A DNA stretch of 17,081 nucleotides from CAYNVS01 sp964400725 (GCA_964400725.1 CAYNVS010000053.1:1-17081); one strand, 5' to 3'; shown: positions 7,691 to 16,076, counted from the first letter of the stretch. Numbers and translations are program-made. Notes: a model not told the origin generated them from the letters alone.

Positions 7691-9799
7691 TCAGTTCTGA
7701 AGATCGTTGAGAATTTCTTTTACTTTATCCGCGTCCGGGCCTTTGGGCACCAGCGTAAGGAATGTCTCATAGGCTTTTTTCGCTTCTTCTTTGTTTTTGG
7801 TGTATTCGTAAATATAGCCTATCCTCATGTATGCGGGGGCAAATTTGGCGTTTTTCTCGACGCTTTGTTTGAAATAACTTAGCGAATCCTTGAGTTTATG
7901 TCCGCGCAATTGAATTTCGCCGAGCCAAAAATAAACCTCGGCGTTGGACGGGTAAAGCTGCTGGGCTCGCAGCATTATTTCCCGCGCTTTTAAAAGGTCC
8001 TGATCTTCAAGAAAACTCTTTGCGGCCTGTATGTATTTCTCAACGGGCGACTTGTCGTTTAAATTTCCTATCAGCGCCGTCGTCGATTTTGTAAGGCCGG
8101 TAATAAGCATTCCGCCTTCGGGCTGTTCCTTAGGTTTGGAATGTTCGTTTACGTTTGCTCCAGCCTGCGTCCCTTGGCCGGACGCTCCGCTTTTTGTCTT
8201 TTCTATCTTCTGCTGTTTAATATCCTGACTGTGTATAGGCGGAAGAGGTATGTTCGACAAATCAACCAGCTCTTCGGCGGCTTTCTCAGGCTCTTTGTTT
8301 TCATTCGGAAACATTTTGTCTTTGGGCTCGTCTGCGGAAACGCCCGGCTTTATTTCAAGTATTTTCTTCGCGTCCTCGTTTAATCCGCCGCTTTGATTGA
8401 AATAAACCGCCGCCGCTGCGACAGCCGCCGCGACAAGCAGACCGACTATAATTTTCGCGCCCAATCCACCGGACTTGGTTTCTTTTACCTGAACCGCGGA
8501 CGGTTCTGCGGTTTTATCCGTTTCCGCCGACCGCGCGAACGCTTCGAGTATGGCGTCGTGTTCGTCCTTTACCGCAGGCTCAGACTCCTGTCCCTGCTTA
8601 GGTTGTGGTTGAGGTTCAGGAGAATGTTCCGCATCGCTTTCCGTCGCATTTTTAGAGATCTCGTTTGCAGCCGGTTCGAGCGCGGCGGGCGGTTTAACCA
8701 TTGATTGCAGTTTAACTGCGGGCGCGGGTTTGGGTTCGGAGGGAGGCTCCTCGATTGCTGCCGGTTTGAGCAGCATAATCGTCGGCGAAGAATGTATGTC
8801 GGGTTGTTTCTCTATTGATTCCGAGGCGGTAAGCCTGACGGTTTCGTTTTTAATAAAGGCGTTAAGCGCGTCCTGCCGCTCGAAGAGAAGTTTGGAAATC
8901 TGCGAGGCTTTTTTGGCTGTCTGCCCTTTTAGAACCGGATTTGCGCCCGGCATTTGCTTTTTTAAAAAATCAAAATATTTGTAAAGCGAAATCGGCAGGT
9001 CGGCGTTCTTGCAATCTTCTATGAAATCGGCCAGCCCGACGTTTTCGATGCCCGCAACGGCGGCGCGCAACGCGTTCCACATCGAGACGCGGCGGTTTCT
9101 TTCGTTCATAAGTTCCGCGTGGGACTTTGTAATTGTCCGTTTAACGTCGCGGGAGGCGTATGAAACGACAAAAGAGCCTTCCGTCCATAAAGCGAGCCGG
9201 TAAAAGGCTTCCTGCCCGGACAGCTTATCTATTTGCGCGTCGCAAATCGAGCCGTCTTTAAAAAATATTTCTCCGGTTTGACCGTACGCGGAAAACTTAA
9301 TCGCGCCGGAGCCGCCTTTTAATTCAAGAAGATGAATAAGCTCTTCCAACGCCTCGTCTGAAAGCTCCCCTTCGATTGATTCTTCGGTTTCGTCTTCGGT
9401 CTGACCGCTGTTTTTTCTGAATTTCTCAAAGGCGGTTCTCAAGGCGGCGTTGATTTTTTCGGCAAGCTCCAATTCGTCCGCGGGCCTTAAAATAAATGCG
9501 TCGGCTCCGCTTTCAATAGCCTCGGATTGGTATTTTACTCCGGCTTCATCAGCGACTAAAAAGAAAAGCGTATATTGCCATTCCTCGCGCCGCTTGACGG
9601 TTTTGAGGAAATCTATACCGCTGACGCCTTCCATTTCGACTTCGCATACTATCGTGTCGAAATTCTCGACGACCAAACTTTTGGCCGCGTCAATCGCTCC
9701 GGCGCTTTCGCTGATGTCGAACCCCTGCGAAGATAAGGTTTTTGCAAGTCTGCCCCTTCTCTCCGAAGCGCTGTCAACGAGCAATATTTTGTAGGCCAT
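7691..9799 (-). CDS. Pseudo-receiver / PATAN (DUF4388) / transmembrane / TPR protein
   Basis: 702 residues from the ATG at 9799. That start is preferred to an in-frame TTG at 9817 because GGAG lies 8 nt before the ATG. Residues 3-125 have a CheY-like receiver fold, but the phosphorylation site is Glu53 (CEVEMEG) instead of Asp. The acidic pair is Asp9-Ser10, the Thr/Ser position is Val82 and the conserved Lys is Arg105, so classical phosphotransfer is unlikely. Residues about 140-240 are PATAN/DUF4388-like (LIHLLELKGGSGAIKFS, GEIFFKDGSICDAQ, GQEAFYRLALWTEGSF). A Pro/Glu-rich linker leads to one membrane helix at about 447-467 (IIVGLLVAAAVAAAAVYF). A further linker and TPR repeats (about 585-702) follow. 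Predicted topology: receiver inside, TPR in the periplasm. It is the first gene of a unit with tsaD. Function inferred only as signalling or scaffolding. Confidence 0.88.
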   Translation of the reverse strand: MAYKILLVDSASERRGRLAKTLSSQGFDISESAGAIDAAKSLVVENFDTIVCEVEMEGVSGIDFLKTVKRREEWQYTLFFLVADEAGVKYQSEAIESGADAFILRPADELELAEKINAALRTAFEKFRKNSGQTEDETEESIEGELSDEALEELIHLLELKGGSGAIKFSAYGQTGEIFFKDGSICDAQIDKLSGQEAFYRLALWTEGSFVVSYASRDVKRTITKSHAELMNERNRRVSMWNALRAAVAGIENVGLADFIEDCKNADLPISLYKYFDFLKKQMPGANPVLKGQTAKKASQISKLLFERQDALNAFIKNETVRLTASESIEKQPDIHSSPTIMLLKPAAIEEPPSEPKPAPAVKLQSMVKPPAALEPAANEISKNATESDAEHSPEPQPQPKQGQESEPAVKDEHDAILEAFARSAETDKTAEPSAVQVKETKSGGLGAKIIVGLLVAAAVAAAAVYFNQSGGLNEDAKKILEIKPGVSADEPKDKMFPNENKEPEKAAEELVDLSNIPLPPIHSQDIKQQKIEKTKSGASGQGTQAGANVNEHSKPKEQPEGGMLITGLTKSTTALIGNLNDKSPVEKYIQAAKSFLEDQDLLKAREIMLRAQQLYPSNAEVYFWLGEIQLRGHKLKDSLSYFKQSVEKNAKFAPAYMRIGYIYEYTKNKEEAKKAYETFLTLVPKGPDADKVKEILNDLQN

Positions 9800-9846
9800 T
9801 AGTAAAGCTCCATGCAAAATTCAATTTTCTAATAAAGCAAAAAAAT

Positions 9847-9874
9847 ATGATATTTGCAAGAAATTAAATGTAAA
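9847..9874 (-). promoter_or_regulatory. Putative promoter of the pseudo-receiver/TPR gene and tsaD
   Basis: On the minus strand TTTACA (9874-9869) and TATCAT (9852-9847) lie 16 nt apart, each five of six to the sigma70 consensus, in AT-rich sequence. Predicted start is near 9840, about 40 nt before the ATG at 9799. The site lies between the upstream terminator at 9914-9954 and the gene, as expected for a separate unit. Confidence 0.5.
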
Positions 9875-9913
9875 TTTTTGTAAAAACCCCTAACTATCGC
9901 CTCAAATAAACTT

Positions 9914-9954
9914 AAAAAAAAGAAACCCCGCGAAGTTTAAACTCCGCGGGGTTT
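9914..9954 (-). terminator. Intrinsic terminator of the metallopeptidase-ceramidase operon
   Basis: A 10-bp perfect stem AAACCCCGCG (9923-9932) / CGCGGGGTTT (9945-9954) encloses a loop that can pair further through AGTTTAAACT. On the minus strand it is followed by TTTCTTTTTTTT (through about 9914). It begins 22 nt after the stop codon of the ceramidase-like gene. Confidence 0.9.
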
Positions 9955-9975
9955 TGGTTTGGCGATTTTGCTTCC

Positions 9976-12900
9976 TTATTGCAGTTCAATCGTCGCGTTT
10001 CCGACGTTGCCGAATTTGTCTTTGAACTCGACTTTGGCTGTCGCGGGAAGCGTAACTTCGGCGGGAACGTCAACCGCGAAAAGGGTCGCAGGCCACATTC
10101 TATCGCCGAACGTGTCAAATTCTTCAACCGGCAGATTGTTTTCAATCTTGCGGCTCTTTACGACTTTACGCTTGCTCTCGCCCGTCGAAGGCGTAATTGC
10201 GACTTCCTTCGTAGAGTCCGTTCCGTAGGAGAAAGTGATTTTCGCCTCGGTAATATCGGAAGCGGGAACTAGCGCGCCGAGCGTAGGCGGGGTGTAGAGC
10301 GAATGCAAGACCGCTCCGGCCTGCTCCAATTTTGTGAAAGGCTCGCCTGCGCCGGGGTCGGTCGTCGGGCCGGATGGATACGAGAAGCCGCCGGTAATTT
10401 TTTTGTTGACCGAATCGTATGCTAGGTCGTGAACGATAAGATTGGCGGAAGCGACTTCAAACGGGTCGGTCGTAATTTCGTAGGCTTTAATTTTGTCGTT
10501 CTCCATCTCGTTTTTGTTTGTTCCAACGTAGTAATTTCCTTTGATTAAAAATCTGTAGGTTCCTTCGGGGAAGTCTTTTGTTTCTTCAAAGGTAACGTAG
10601 AAGTTGTTTATATTAACTTCGTCGGCTTCGCAGTCCGGATAGAACTGCGAGTTAAGGCACAGGTTGTCCCATTCGAGCTTGATATTATAGAACATGCCTG
10701 CGTTGTACAATCTTCCGGTCGGAGTTATCACGTTCTCAAACTCTTGAGACGCCGCGTTTTTCTTTTGGAGAATAATCTCAGGATAATCGACGCCCGGATC
10801 TCCTCCGGTCCACTTAATTCTGAATTTTTTCATTCTTTCATATTTTGCTGGCGGCTGAATTACCATTTTGCCGGCAACGGAGGCGTCCGTCGCGTCCGGC
10901 ACGCGCCACATCGGCTCTTTTACCGCCTTCATAATAGATTCGAGATAAGCTTTCGGGTAGTTCGGAGCCTTAAGATTGTTGGACGTGTCGGGATAGCCGT
11001 CGTCGAAAAGCTGCAACAGAAGGCTTTTACCGGAATTTATTAAGTAACGTCCGAATGCGGGACCCCATACGCTCATCGTAGTATTGTATCCGCCTTGATA
11101 ATAATCGTCTTCTACCATTAGATAGAAGTGATGGTCGTTTGAATAGCCCAAAATGAGAGCGTTGACGTCCTTGCCCTTTTGCTTCTTAATGTCTTCGACG
11201 ATTTCATTAACGAAAATAGTTCCCATCATGCTGGAAGGCTCGCCGGGAAGAACGGTAATAGCAAGGTCTTGGATGAGAATAGCGGAAAGTCTGGTTTTGG
11301 AAAATTCTGGCATTACGCCGTAGTTCAAAGGCTCCATTTTGAGGATGCAGCCAAGGCAGCCGTCCCAAATTCTAGTTTCGTACAGGTCGTCGTTCTTGGC
11401 GGTGGCCATACTGCACTGGAAACCGCCGAAACGGATGTTTCCGTAGGGAGGAATTTCATAAAGACAGCTGTTCATGCAATAGGAAACCGGCATGCCGGAT
11501 TCTTTCTCTATCGCGGCGCACGCGGCGTCGATAACTTCGTCTTGGTTGGCGTTAGCGCAGGCGTCGCCTTCTAATTTAAGCGCTTTGCAACCCTCTTCGA
11601 TAATGTCGTACGAGAAAAACTGCTTATCGGTGTAACCTATCGATTCTCTGTCAATCGGGATGCGCTTGGTGATAATTTTCATATCAACGTCGTCGGTTAC
11701 GACGATGCTGTCATAAAGAGCCCTTGCTTTGGGGTAGGCGTTGTCGCCGACCTTCTGCATCTGAAGCTGGTGAGAGTGGCCGTACTCGCCGCCTCCCGGA
11801 GAAACGTCTCCGGCCATTCCTTGCAGGAAAGCCGCTTCAATGTGCTTGCCAGTTTCGGCCTCGAAATTCTTTTGGAACATAAGCTCCACGCCGCCGCCGG
11901 TATCCTGAGTGGAGAAAGTATCAACGACGTCGTCTATGGTGCCGTGAGCCGCGAAATTAATTAAAACCGCCATCGGTTTTTTATTGTTCTCGTCGCTCCA
12001 ATCGTCGATGCGCATAACCGTCATACGCGGGTCTTTATATCCGCAGTTGCATTTCATTCCTTTGGCGGGATCGCAGTATTTGGGGTCGGAAGGGTTTTTC
12101 GGGCAGTCGAGCGGATTATTCTCTTTGCGCCTGTCGTGAGCTACCTTATTATCGGCGTCGTAATCCGGATCGATGGCGTAACCGAACGCCGCGCGTTTCA
12201 TGTTTTCATCTTTCATCGACTCGATGACAGCTTTAGCTATGGACGTTGAAAGACGGAGGAAAATTTCGTAGTTGAATTCGTCCAAGCCTAGAGCGCCGAA
12301 CCCTTTGCCCGGCAAAATTGTCCAGAAACGGGCGGGATTGGAGTGAGTATGCGTCGCGGACATTACCAGATGTCTTGTAATGTCTTTGCCGGTCGCTTTG
12401 GCTACCTGTTTGATTACTTCAGTCGCCATGTAATCGGTGCCGAAAATCATAGGCAGGCGCACGAAAATAATGCTGTCGGTTCCGTTATCAAGAGTAAAAG
12501 CCTTGACGTACGGACGCTCGTAAGCCCCTGTGGAACCGCCCATTTTATTTGCGTAAGGCGAGTTGGGGCCTTTTCTGGTGCCGTAGCCGCCTAGACTTAC
12601 GCCGAACGGATAGTCGAGAGGAGCTTTGCCGAAACCGGCTTTGAGCTTCGCCTTGGGTTCGGTTCCGGTTTTAAGCGGCGTTCCGGTGTCGAATGTTTCG
12701 TATTTGCGGCAAACGCCGTTAAGGCACCATCCGTCCGAAGGGCACGTTAAATCGGTGGTGCAGAATTTGCGGCAGTAGCCGTTGGCTTCCCATGGGCGTT
12801 TATCGCAAATTTCGTCTTCCAAACACTCGGAGTTGCTTGTAATGCAAAGAATAGCTCTTTGACATTTGCCGTCTCTACAGTCGTTGCCGGCCGGGCAGTC

Positions 12901-13077
12901 ATCGTACATAGAGCACTGCGCCTCGACGTCGGTTTCAGGACTTTCGTTCTCCGCCGTTTCGTTTTCGTTCAAATCTTGGTCGGTAAGTTGAACCGTTTTT
13001 TCGCTTCCCGAACACGCCCACGCGCCGAGCGATAAAGCCAGCGCAAACGCCGGAAGCCATAACTTTTTAAAACTCAT
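9976..13077 (-). CDS. Neutral/alkaline ceramidase-like lipoprotein with Cys-rich N-terminal module
   Basis: 1033 residues. A lipoprotein signal ends in AWAC (Cys22). An acidic stretch (33-52) leads to a cysteine-rich module (55-123) with repeated CP-x(3-4)-C spacing. From about 145 the sequence follows neutral ceramidases, which hydrolyse the amide bond of ceramide: AGFGKAPLDYPFGVSLGGYG; ATHTHSNP with His243/His245; FAAHGT with His378; the family signature GMAGDVSPGG with the expected nucleophile Ser426; PGEPSSMMG with Glu613; and GYSNDHHFYLMVEDDYYQGG near 644-663. Metal-site and nucleophile positions therefore look intact. A Cys-rich insertion at roughly 495-580 and extra beta-rich C-terminal domains (about 700-1033) make it longer than typical enzymes. 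GGAGGA (13082-13087) precedes the ATG. It follows the metallopeptidase gene by 65 nt. Fold is firm; activity on ceramide, rather than another amide or ester, is inferred. Confidence 0.88.
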   Translation of the reverse strand: MSFKKLWLPAFALALSLGAWACSGSEKTVQLTDQDLNENETAENESPETDVEAQCSMYDDCPAGNDCRDGKCQRAILCITSNSECLEDEICDKRPWEANGYCRKFCTTDLTCPSDGWCLNGVCRKYETFDTGTPLKTGTEPKAKLKAGFGKAPLDYPFGVSLGGYGTRKGPNSPYANKMGGSTGAYERPYVKAFTLDNGTDSIIFVRLPMIFGTDYMATEVIKQVAKATGKDITRHLVMSATHTHSNPARFWTILPGKGFGALGLDEFNYEIFLRLSTSIAKAVIESMKDENMKRAAFGYAIDPDYDADNKVAHDRRKENNPLDCPKNPSDPKYCDPAKGMKCNCGYKDPRMTVMRIDDWSDENNKKPMAVLINFAAHGTIDDVVDTFSTQDTGGGVELMFQKNFEAETGKHIEAAFLQGMAGDVSPGGGEYGHSHQLQMQKVGDNAYPKARALYDSIVVTDDVDMKIITKRIPIDRESIGYTDKQFFSYDIIEEGCKALKLEGDACANANQDEVIDAACAAIEKESGMPVSYCMNSCLYEIPPYGNIRFGGFQCSMATAKNDDLYETRIWDGCLGCILKMEPLNYGVMPEFSKTRLSAILIQDLAITVLPGEPSSMMGTIFVNEIVEDIKKQKGKDVNALILGYSNDHHFYLMVEDDYYQGGYNTTMSVWGPAFGRYLINSGKSLLLQLFDDGYPDTSNNLKAPNYPKAYLESIMKAVKEPMWRVPDATDASVAGKMVIQPPAKYERMKKFRIKWTGGDPGVDYPEIILQKKNAASQEFENVITPTGRLYNAGMFYNIKLEWDNLCLNSQFYPDCEADEVNINNFYVTFEETKDFPEGTYRFLIKGNYYVGTNKNEMENDKIKAYEITTDPFEVASANLIVHDLAYDSVNKKITGGFSYPSGPTTDPGAGEPFTKLEQAGAVLHSLYTPPTLGALVPASDITEAKITFSYGTDSTKEVAITPSTGESKRKVVKSRKIENNLPVEEFDTFGDRMWPATLFAVDVPAEVTLPATAKVEFKDKFGNVGNATIELQ

Positions 13078-13081
13078 CTTT

Positions 13082-13108
13082 TCCTCCGAAATGCTTTTTA
13101 ATTAAAAA
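13082..13108 (-). promoter_or_regulatory. Ribosome-binding site and AT-rich palindrome before the ceramidase-like gene
   Basis: The 65-nt gap holds GGAGGA (13087-13082) 4 nt before the ATG and a perfect 14-nt palindrome TTTTTAATTAAAAA (13095-13108). The leader GCAT-NN-or-so-CGGAGGAA closely resembles the one before the upstream metallopeptidase gene, with the same spacing to the ATG. No good -35/-10 pair is seen, so the gene is probably read through from upstream. The palindrome may be incidental. Confidence 0.35.
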
Positions 13109-13142
13109 TACCAAGCCTTCGCTTGTCTCCAGTTTTACTTGT

Positions 13143-15803
13143 TTATTTGCGCAGTTTTCTTATAGCTAAAGCCAAACCGGCAAGCATAAGCGCCGCGCCG
13201 CCAAATCCGCCGTTGCAGCCGGAACTGGACGATCCTTTAACCGTCTGCTCGGTTTCGGTCGTCTCGTCGCCGGTCGTATCCGAAACCTCTTCCGCCGTCT
13301 CCGCGATTTCTGTCTGTTCGGACGGCTCCTCTACGGGCTCTTCAACCGCTTCTTCCGCCGCGTCTTCGTCGCCGTCTGGAGTCGTTACTTCAGTATTGTC
13401 AACGACTTCAACCGTTTCCGTTACGTCTTCTTCAACCGGATTGTCGAGAACTTCGGGGTCGTTATCAACCAATTCTTCGTCGCCGTCGGGAGTCGCTACC
13501 GCTTCGTAGCGGGTAATAGCGATTATGTTTCTCATCACGCTGCCGCCTCCTCCGAGCTGGCTGAGCAAATCGCCGCCGTTGGTGGCGTTAAGAAACGCAA
13601 TGTAGTAATCCCCTTCGCCGGGCCACTCTTCGCCGCTTGCCTGACCGATTGTAAGACGGTACTGATCGTAGCCGGGCTTATCGCTTGAAGAGAGCTTCTG
13701 AAAGCGTCCAGTCTTGAATCCGTCGGGTTTTGACTGACCGTTGCCGTATGAGAATTGAATTATTTTATCTTTTTTAATAGACGCATAAACGTCGAGAGTG
13801 GTCGCTCCGCCGAGCGAACCGCTTGCCTTCTGAACGTAGAAGGCGACGACTATTTGATTGTGCGCGGCCGGAACGTGAATTTTCAGCTGCAAATACCCCG
13901 GAGCCTTATCCACGCCGAAAGTAGATTTTTCGGGGAGGAAAAGCATATCTTTGGGCTTTGAAGGATCGCCGGTCATAGGAATGGCGCGCTCGCACCCAAT
14001 TACGTTATGCAAAGCCAACGCGTCCTGGGCCGCCTTTTTGCCCGCCGCGCCGAAGATTTTATCGACTGCGTCCACCGTGAATAAACCGGCTTCGTCAAAG
14101 CTGGGAACCTGCGAAAGCTGGGCGATTCCAAGCATGACCGCCGCGGCGATTTTTTCTTTCGTCGCGCCGTCGAGCTTCATTAGTTCGTCTCTCATGCGCC
14201 ACAACGCGCCCGAAAAATGCATCGAATCCTGATGCACTTCGCCCCACATATAATCGGGGCATTTGTATTCGTTAGTCATATTGCGCATCGCGCCCTCGCC
14301 CGTGCCCAGCCGCGGACCGACGTATTCGCCCATCTTATCTGTTTCCGCAAAAAGACTCGCAAAGAAATCGGCGTAGCCTTCATTCATTGCGCCCGGATCG
14401 TTGGAAATGCCGTAATCGGCAAAATCTTCGCCCGCCAATTTTGCGACGGTGTCTATCATTGCGTGGGTAAGTTCGTGATAAATGATGTTCGCGTCGTACG
14501 AAAAATCGACGTTAGTTCCCTGCCCTAAAACGATGGAATCTTCGGGACGTTCGTAACCGGGGAAGAGCGCGCCGGCGGGCATATACATAGCGTTATCGAA
14601 GGGCATAAGGTCTTCGCCGCCGCCGGTAGGATTGAACAATTTTGTAATATTGGGCATTTTGAAATTTACGGTGCCGCGGAAGGGTTTCTCATTGAATTGC
14701 TTGAACGGGTCGTTTATCCCGCCGTATGAGCCGTTTAAAAGCGCGCTTACGCTCTGAAGCCATGCGTAAAACGAATCGAGATGATAGTAAAGATGCGCTT
14801 CGGCAAAAATATCGTCGCGGCTGTTGGCGGGCGTAAAAGGCGAATTGCCGTTCGCATTTTCAATGTAAGGATTGTAATAAAAGTCGCCGTTGGCGTCTTC
14901 TACGGCCTGCTGCTTTTCGGTGCAAACCGGAACGTTGAAGGAATATTGACCGTAATTTATGGGAATTTTTTCATATTCGTACGGGCATCCGAAGACTCTC
15001 TGCCAGTCGCCTGTAAGCGTATTAACGTCGCCGGACTGTTCAAGTCGCTGAATCTGCTTTTGCATTAAAGCGTTCTTTCCGTCGGCTCCGGGGTTGGACG
15101 GCCATGTGTTAATCATTTTGTCGAATACTACCCGGTTGTAAACTCTGACGACCGAGCCGTTCTTTGCGTCAATAAAAATATAATAATTATGCGGTCCCAT
15201 TTTACGCAGGTCAGCGCGGACGACGTAAACAAGAGGAGTTCCGGGGGTAAAGCCGTCGAAAAGAAGCTGCGCCTTCGCGGCTAGTTCGTTTTTGTCATCA
15301 CTCGTCGGAAGAGGTATATTCTTAAGAGAAAAAGCGGCTTCAACCGCGTCGATAGAAGAAATCTTGGTCGAAGGGTCGAGGTTTTGCTCCGTCCCGAGTA
15401 AGGAATGCGTAAAGCGCGCAATTTTATCTCTCTCGATGATGACTTTGGCGGTTGCGCCCAATATGGGAATGGAACCAACATACTGCTGAAATTCAACGAC
15501 CTTAAAATATTTATAATCGGTCGTTTTTTCGTATTTAAGCGAGCTTGCCAACATATTTCCAAGACCGAGAGCGTCAAAATTCTCGGCCATAAAGTTGCGC
15601 GCCTTTAATTCCGGCGTCTCGCCCTTCGACGCGGCGTTCAAGTCGAAAAGAGAGGACGGCGAACCGTCTTTGGTTTTAAAAACTGCTTTAACGTTTGGAT
15701 ATTTCGCCTTCAAAAGCGAAATGTCCGCGGCGTACGCAAACGAGTAAATGGCTGTAACCATTACAATTACGGCCAGCATAATAAAATTATTGCGTTGTCT
15801 CAT
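13143..15803 (-). CDS. Secreted gluzincin metallopeptidase (M4/M36-like) with C-terminal sorting tail
   Basis: 886 residues. A Sec signal peptide ends at AYA|A (after residue 25). Residues about 30-225 look like an FTP/PepSY-type inhibitory propeptide. The zinc site is HELTH (443-447), with catalytic Glu444 and the third ligand Glu475 in GAMNEGYADFFA. VHQDSMHFSGALW (523-535) resembles the transition-state His region of thermolysin. The gap from the second His to the third ligand (28) is longer than in thermolysin (20) and near that of fungalysins (26), so M4 versus M36 is unsettled. Residues about 610-765 form a beta-rich domain, 770-855 an acidic linker with two TPDGDE motifs, and the end is SSSSGCNGGFGG (Cys863), a hydrophobic helix and RKLRK, a MYXO-CTERM/Synerg-CTERM-like anchor. 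GGAGGA (15808-15813) precedes the ATG. First gene of an operon with the ceramidase-like gene. Confidence 0.9.
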   Translation of the reverse strand: MRQRNNFIMLAVIVMVTAIYSFAYAADISLLKAKYPNVKAVFKTKDGSPSSLFDLNAASKGETPELKARNFMAENFDALGLGNMLASSLKYEKTTDYKYFKVVEFQQYVGSIPILGATAKVIIERDKIARFTHSLLGTEQNLDPSTKISSIDAVEAAFSLKNIPLPTSDDKNELAAKAQLLFDGFTPGTPLVYVVRADLRKMGPHNYYIFIDAKNGSVVRVYNRVVFDKMINTWPSNPGADGKNALMQKQIQRLEQSGDVNTLTGDWQRVFGCPYEYEKIPINYGQYSFNVPVCTEKQQAVEDANGDFYYNPYIENANGNSPFTPANSRDDIFAEAHLYYHLDSFYAWLQSVSALLNGSYGGINDPFKQFNEKPFRGTVNFKMPNITKLFNPTGGGEDLMPFDNAMYMPAGALFPGYERPEDSIVLGQGTNVDFSYDANIIYHELTHAMIDTVAKLAGEDFADYGISNDPGAMNEGYADFFASLFAETDKMGEYVGPRLGTGEGAMRNMTNEYKCPDYMWGEVHQDSMHFSGALWRMRDELMKLDGATKEKIAAAVMLGIAQLSQVPSFDEAGLFTVDAVDKIFGAAGKKAAQDALALHNVIGCERAIPMTGDPSKPKDMLFLPEKSTFGVDKAPGYLQLKIHVPAAHNQIVVAFYVQKASGSLGGATTLDVYASIKKDKIIQFSYGNGQSKPDGFKTGRFQKLSSSDKPGYDQYRLTIGQASGEEWPGEGDYYIAFLNATNGGDLLSQLGGGGSVMRNIIAITRYEAVATPDGDEELVDNDPEVLDNPVEEDVTETVEVVDNTEVTTPDGDEDAAEEAVEEPVEEPSEQTEIAETAEEVSDTTGDETTETEQTVKGSSSSGCNGGFGGAALMLAGLALAIRKLRK
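13364..13499. repeat. Pair of 25-nt direct repeats encoding the TPDGDE motif
   Basis: Copies at 13364-13388 and 13475-13499 differ at two of 25 positions and are 111 nt apart. Both lie in the acidic linker of the metallopeptidase gene and encode V-A/T-TPDGDE. They indicate internal duplication of a linker unit rather than a mobile element. Confidence 0.6.
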
Positions 15804-15841
15804 AGGTTCCTCCGTGATGCTCTGAAAATTTACTAGTCAAC

Positions 15842-15850
15842 ATTATAACA
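15842..15850 (-). promoter_or_regulatory. Extended -10 promoter of the metallopeptidase-ceramidase operon
   Basis: On the minus strand TGTTATAAT (15850-15842) is a perfect extended -10 element. No good -35 lies at 17 nt; a consensus TTGACA (15879-15874) is 26 nt upstream, too far for direct pairing with this -10. Predicted start is near 15836, giving a leader of about 33 nt that includes GGAGGA. The rest of 15851-16020 is AT-rich with no gene seen. Confidence 0.5.
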
Positions 15851-16020
15851 TTCTTGTTTCGCTCATTATATTATGTCAAGCAAATAAAACTAATAAAAAG
15901 AGCGCGCACGCCTTTTTTTTCGATTAATAATTTTAATAATAAGCGCAAGCGAAAATAAAAGACCGGCTAATTGATTAATTCGCCGCTTTCGGTTCGACAA
16001 TTTAACGCGCTTTTGCCGCT

Positions 16021-16051
16021 TAAAATAAAAAAGCCCCGGCAAACCGGGGCT
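16021..16051 (-). terminator. Intrinsic terminator after the small lipoprotein gene
   Basis: An 8-bp stem AGCCCCGG (16032-16039) / CCGGGGCT (16044-16051) with a 4-nt loop is followed on the minus strand by TTTTTATTTTA. It lies 26 nt past the stop codon of the 55-residue lipoprotein gene and separates it from the metallopeptidase promoter. Confidence 0.9.
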
Positions 16052-16076
16052 CGTTTAGCGCATTGCAGACGCGCTA

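Noticed and set aside
13123..13509. Plus-strand Ser/Val/Thr-rich open frame of 128 codons
   Set aside because: Antisense to the acidic C-terminal linker of the metallopeptidase; composition is the mirror of Glu/Asp/Thr codons and there is no independent support.
15804..16076. Possible small RNA or extra gene in the AT-rich gap
   Set aside because: Both strands show only short frames with no ribosome-binding site; the only structures are the promoter at its left end and the terminator at 16021-16051.
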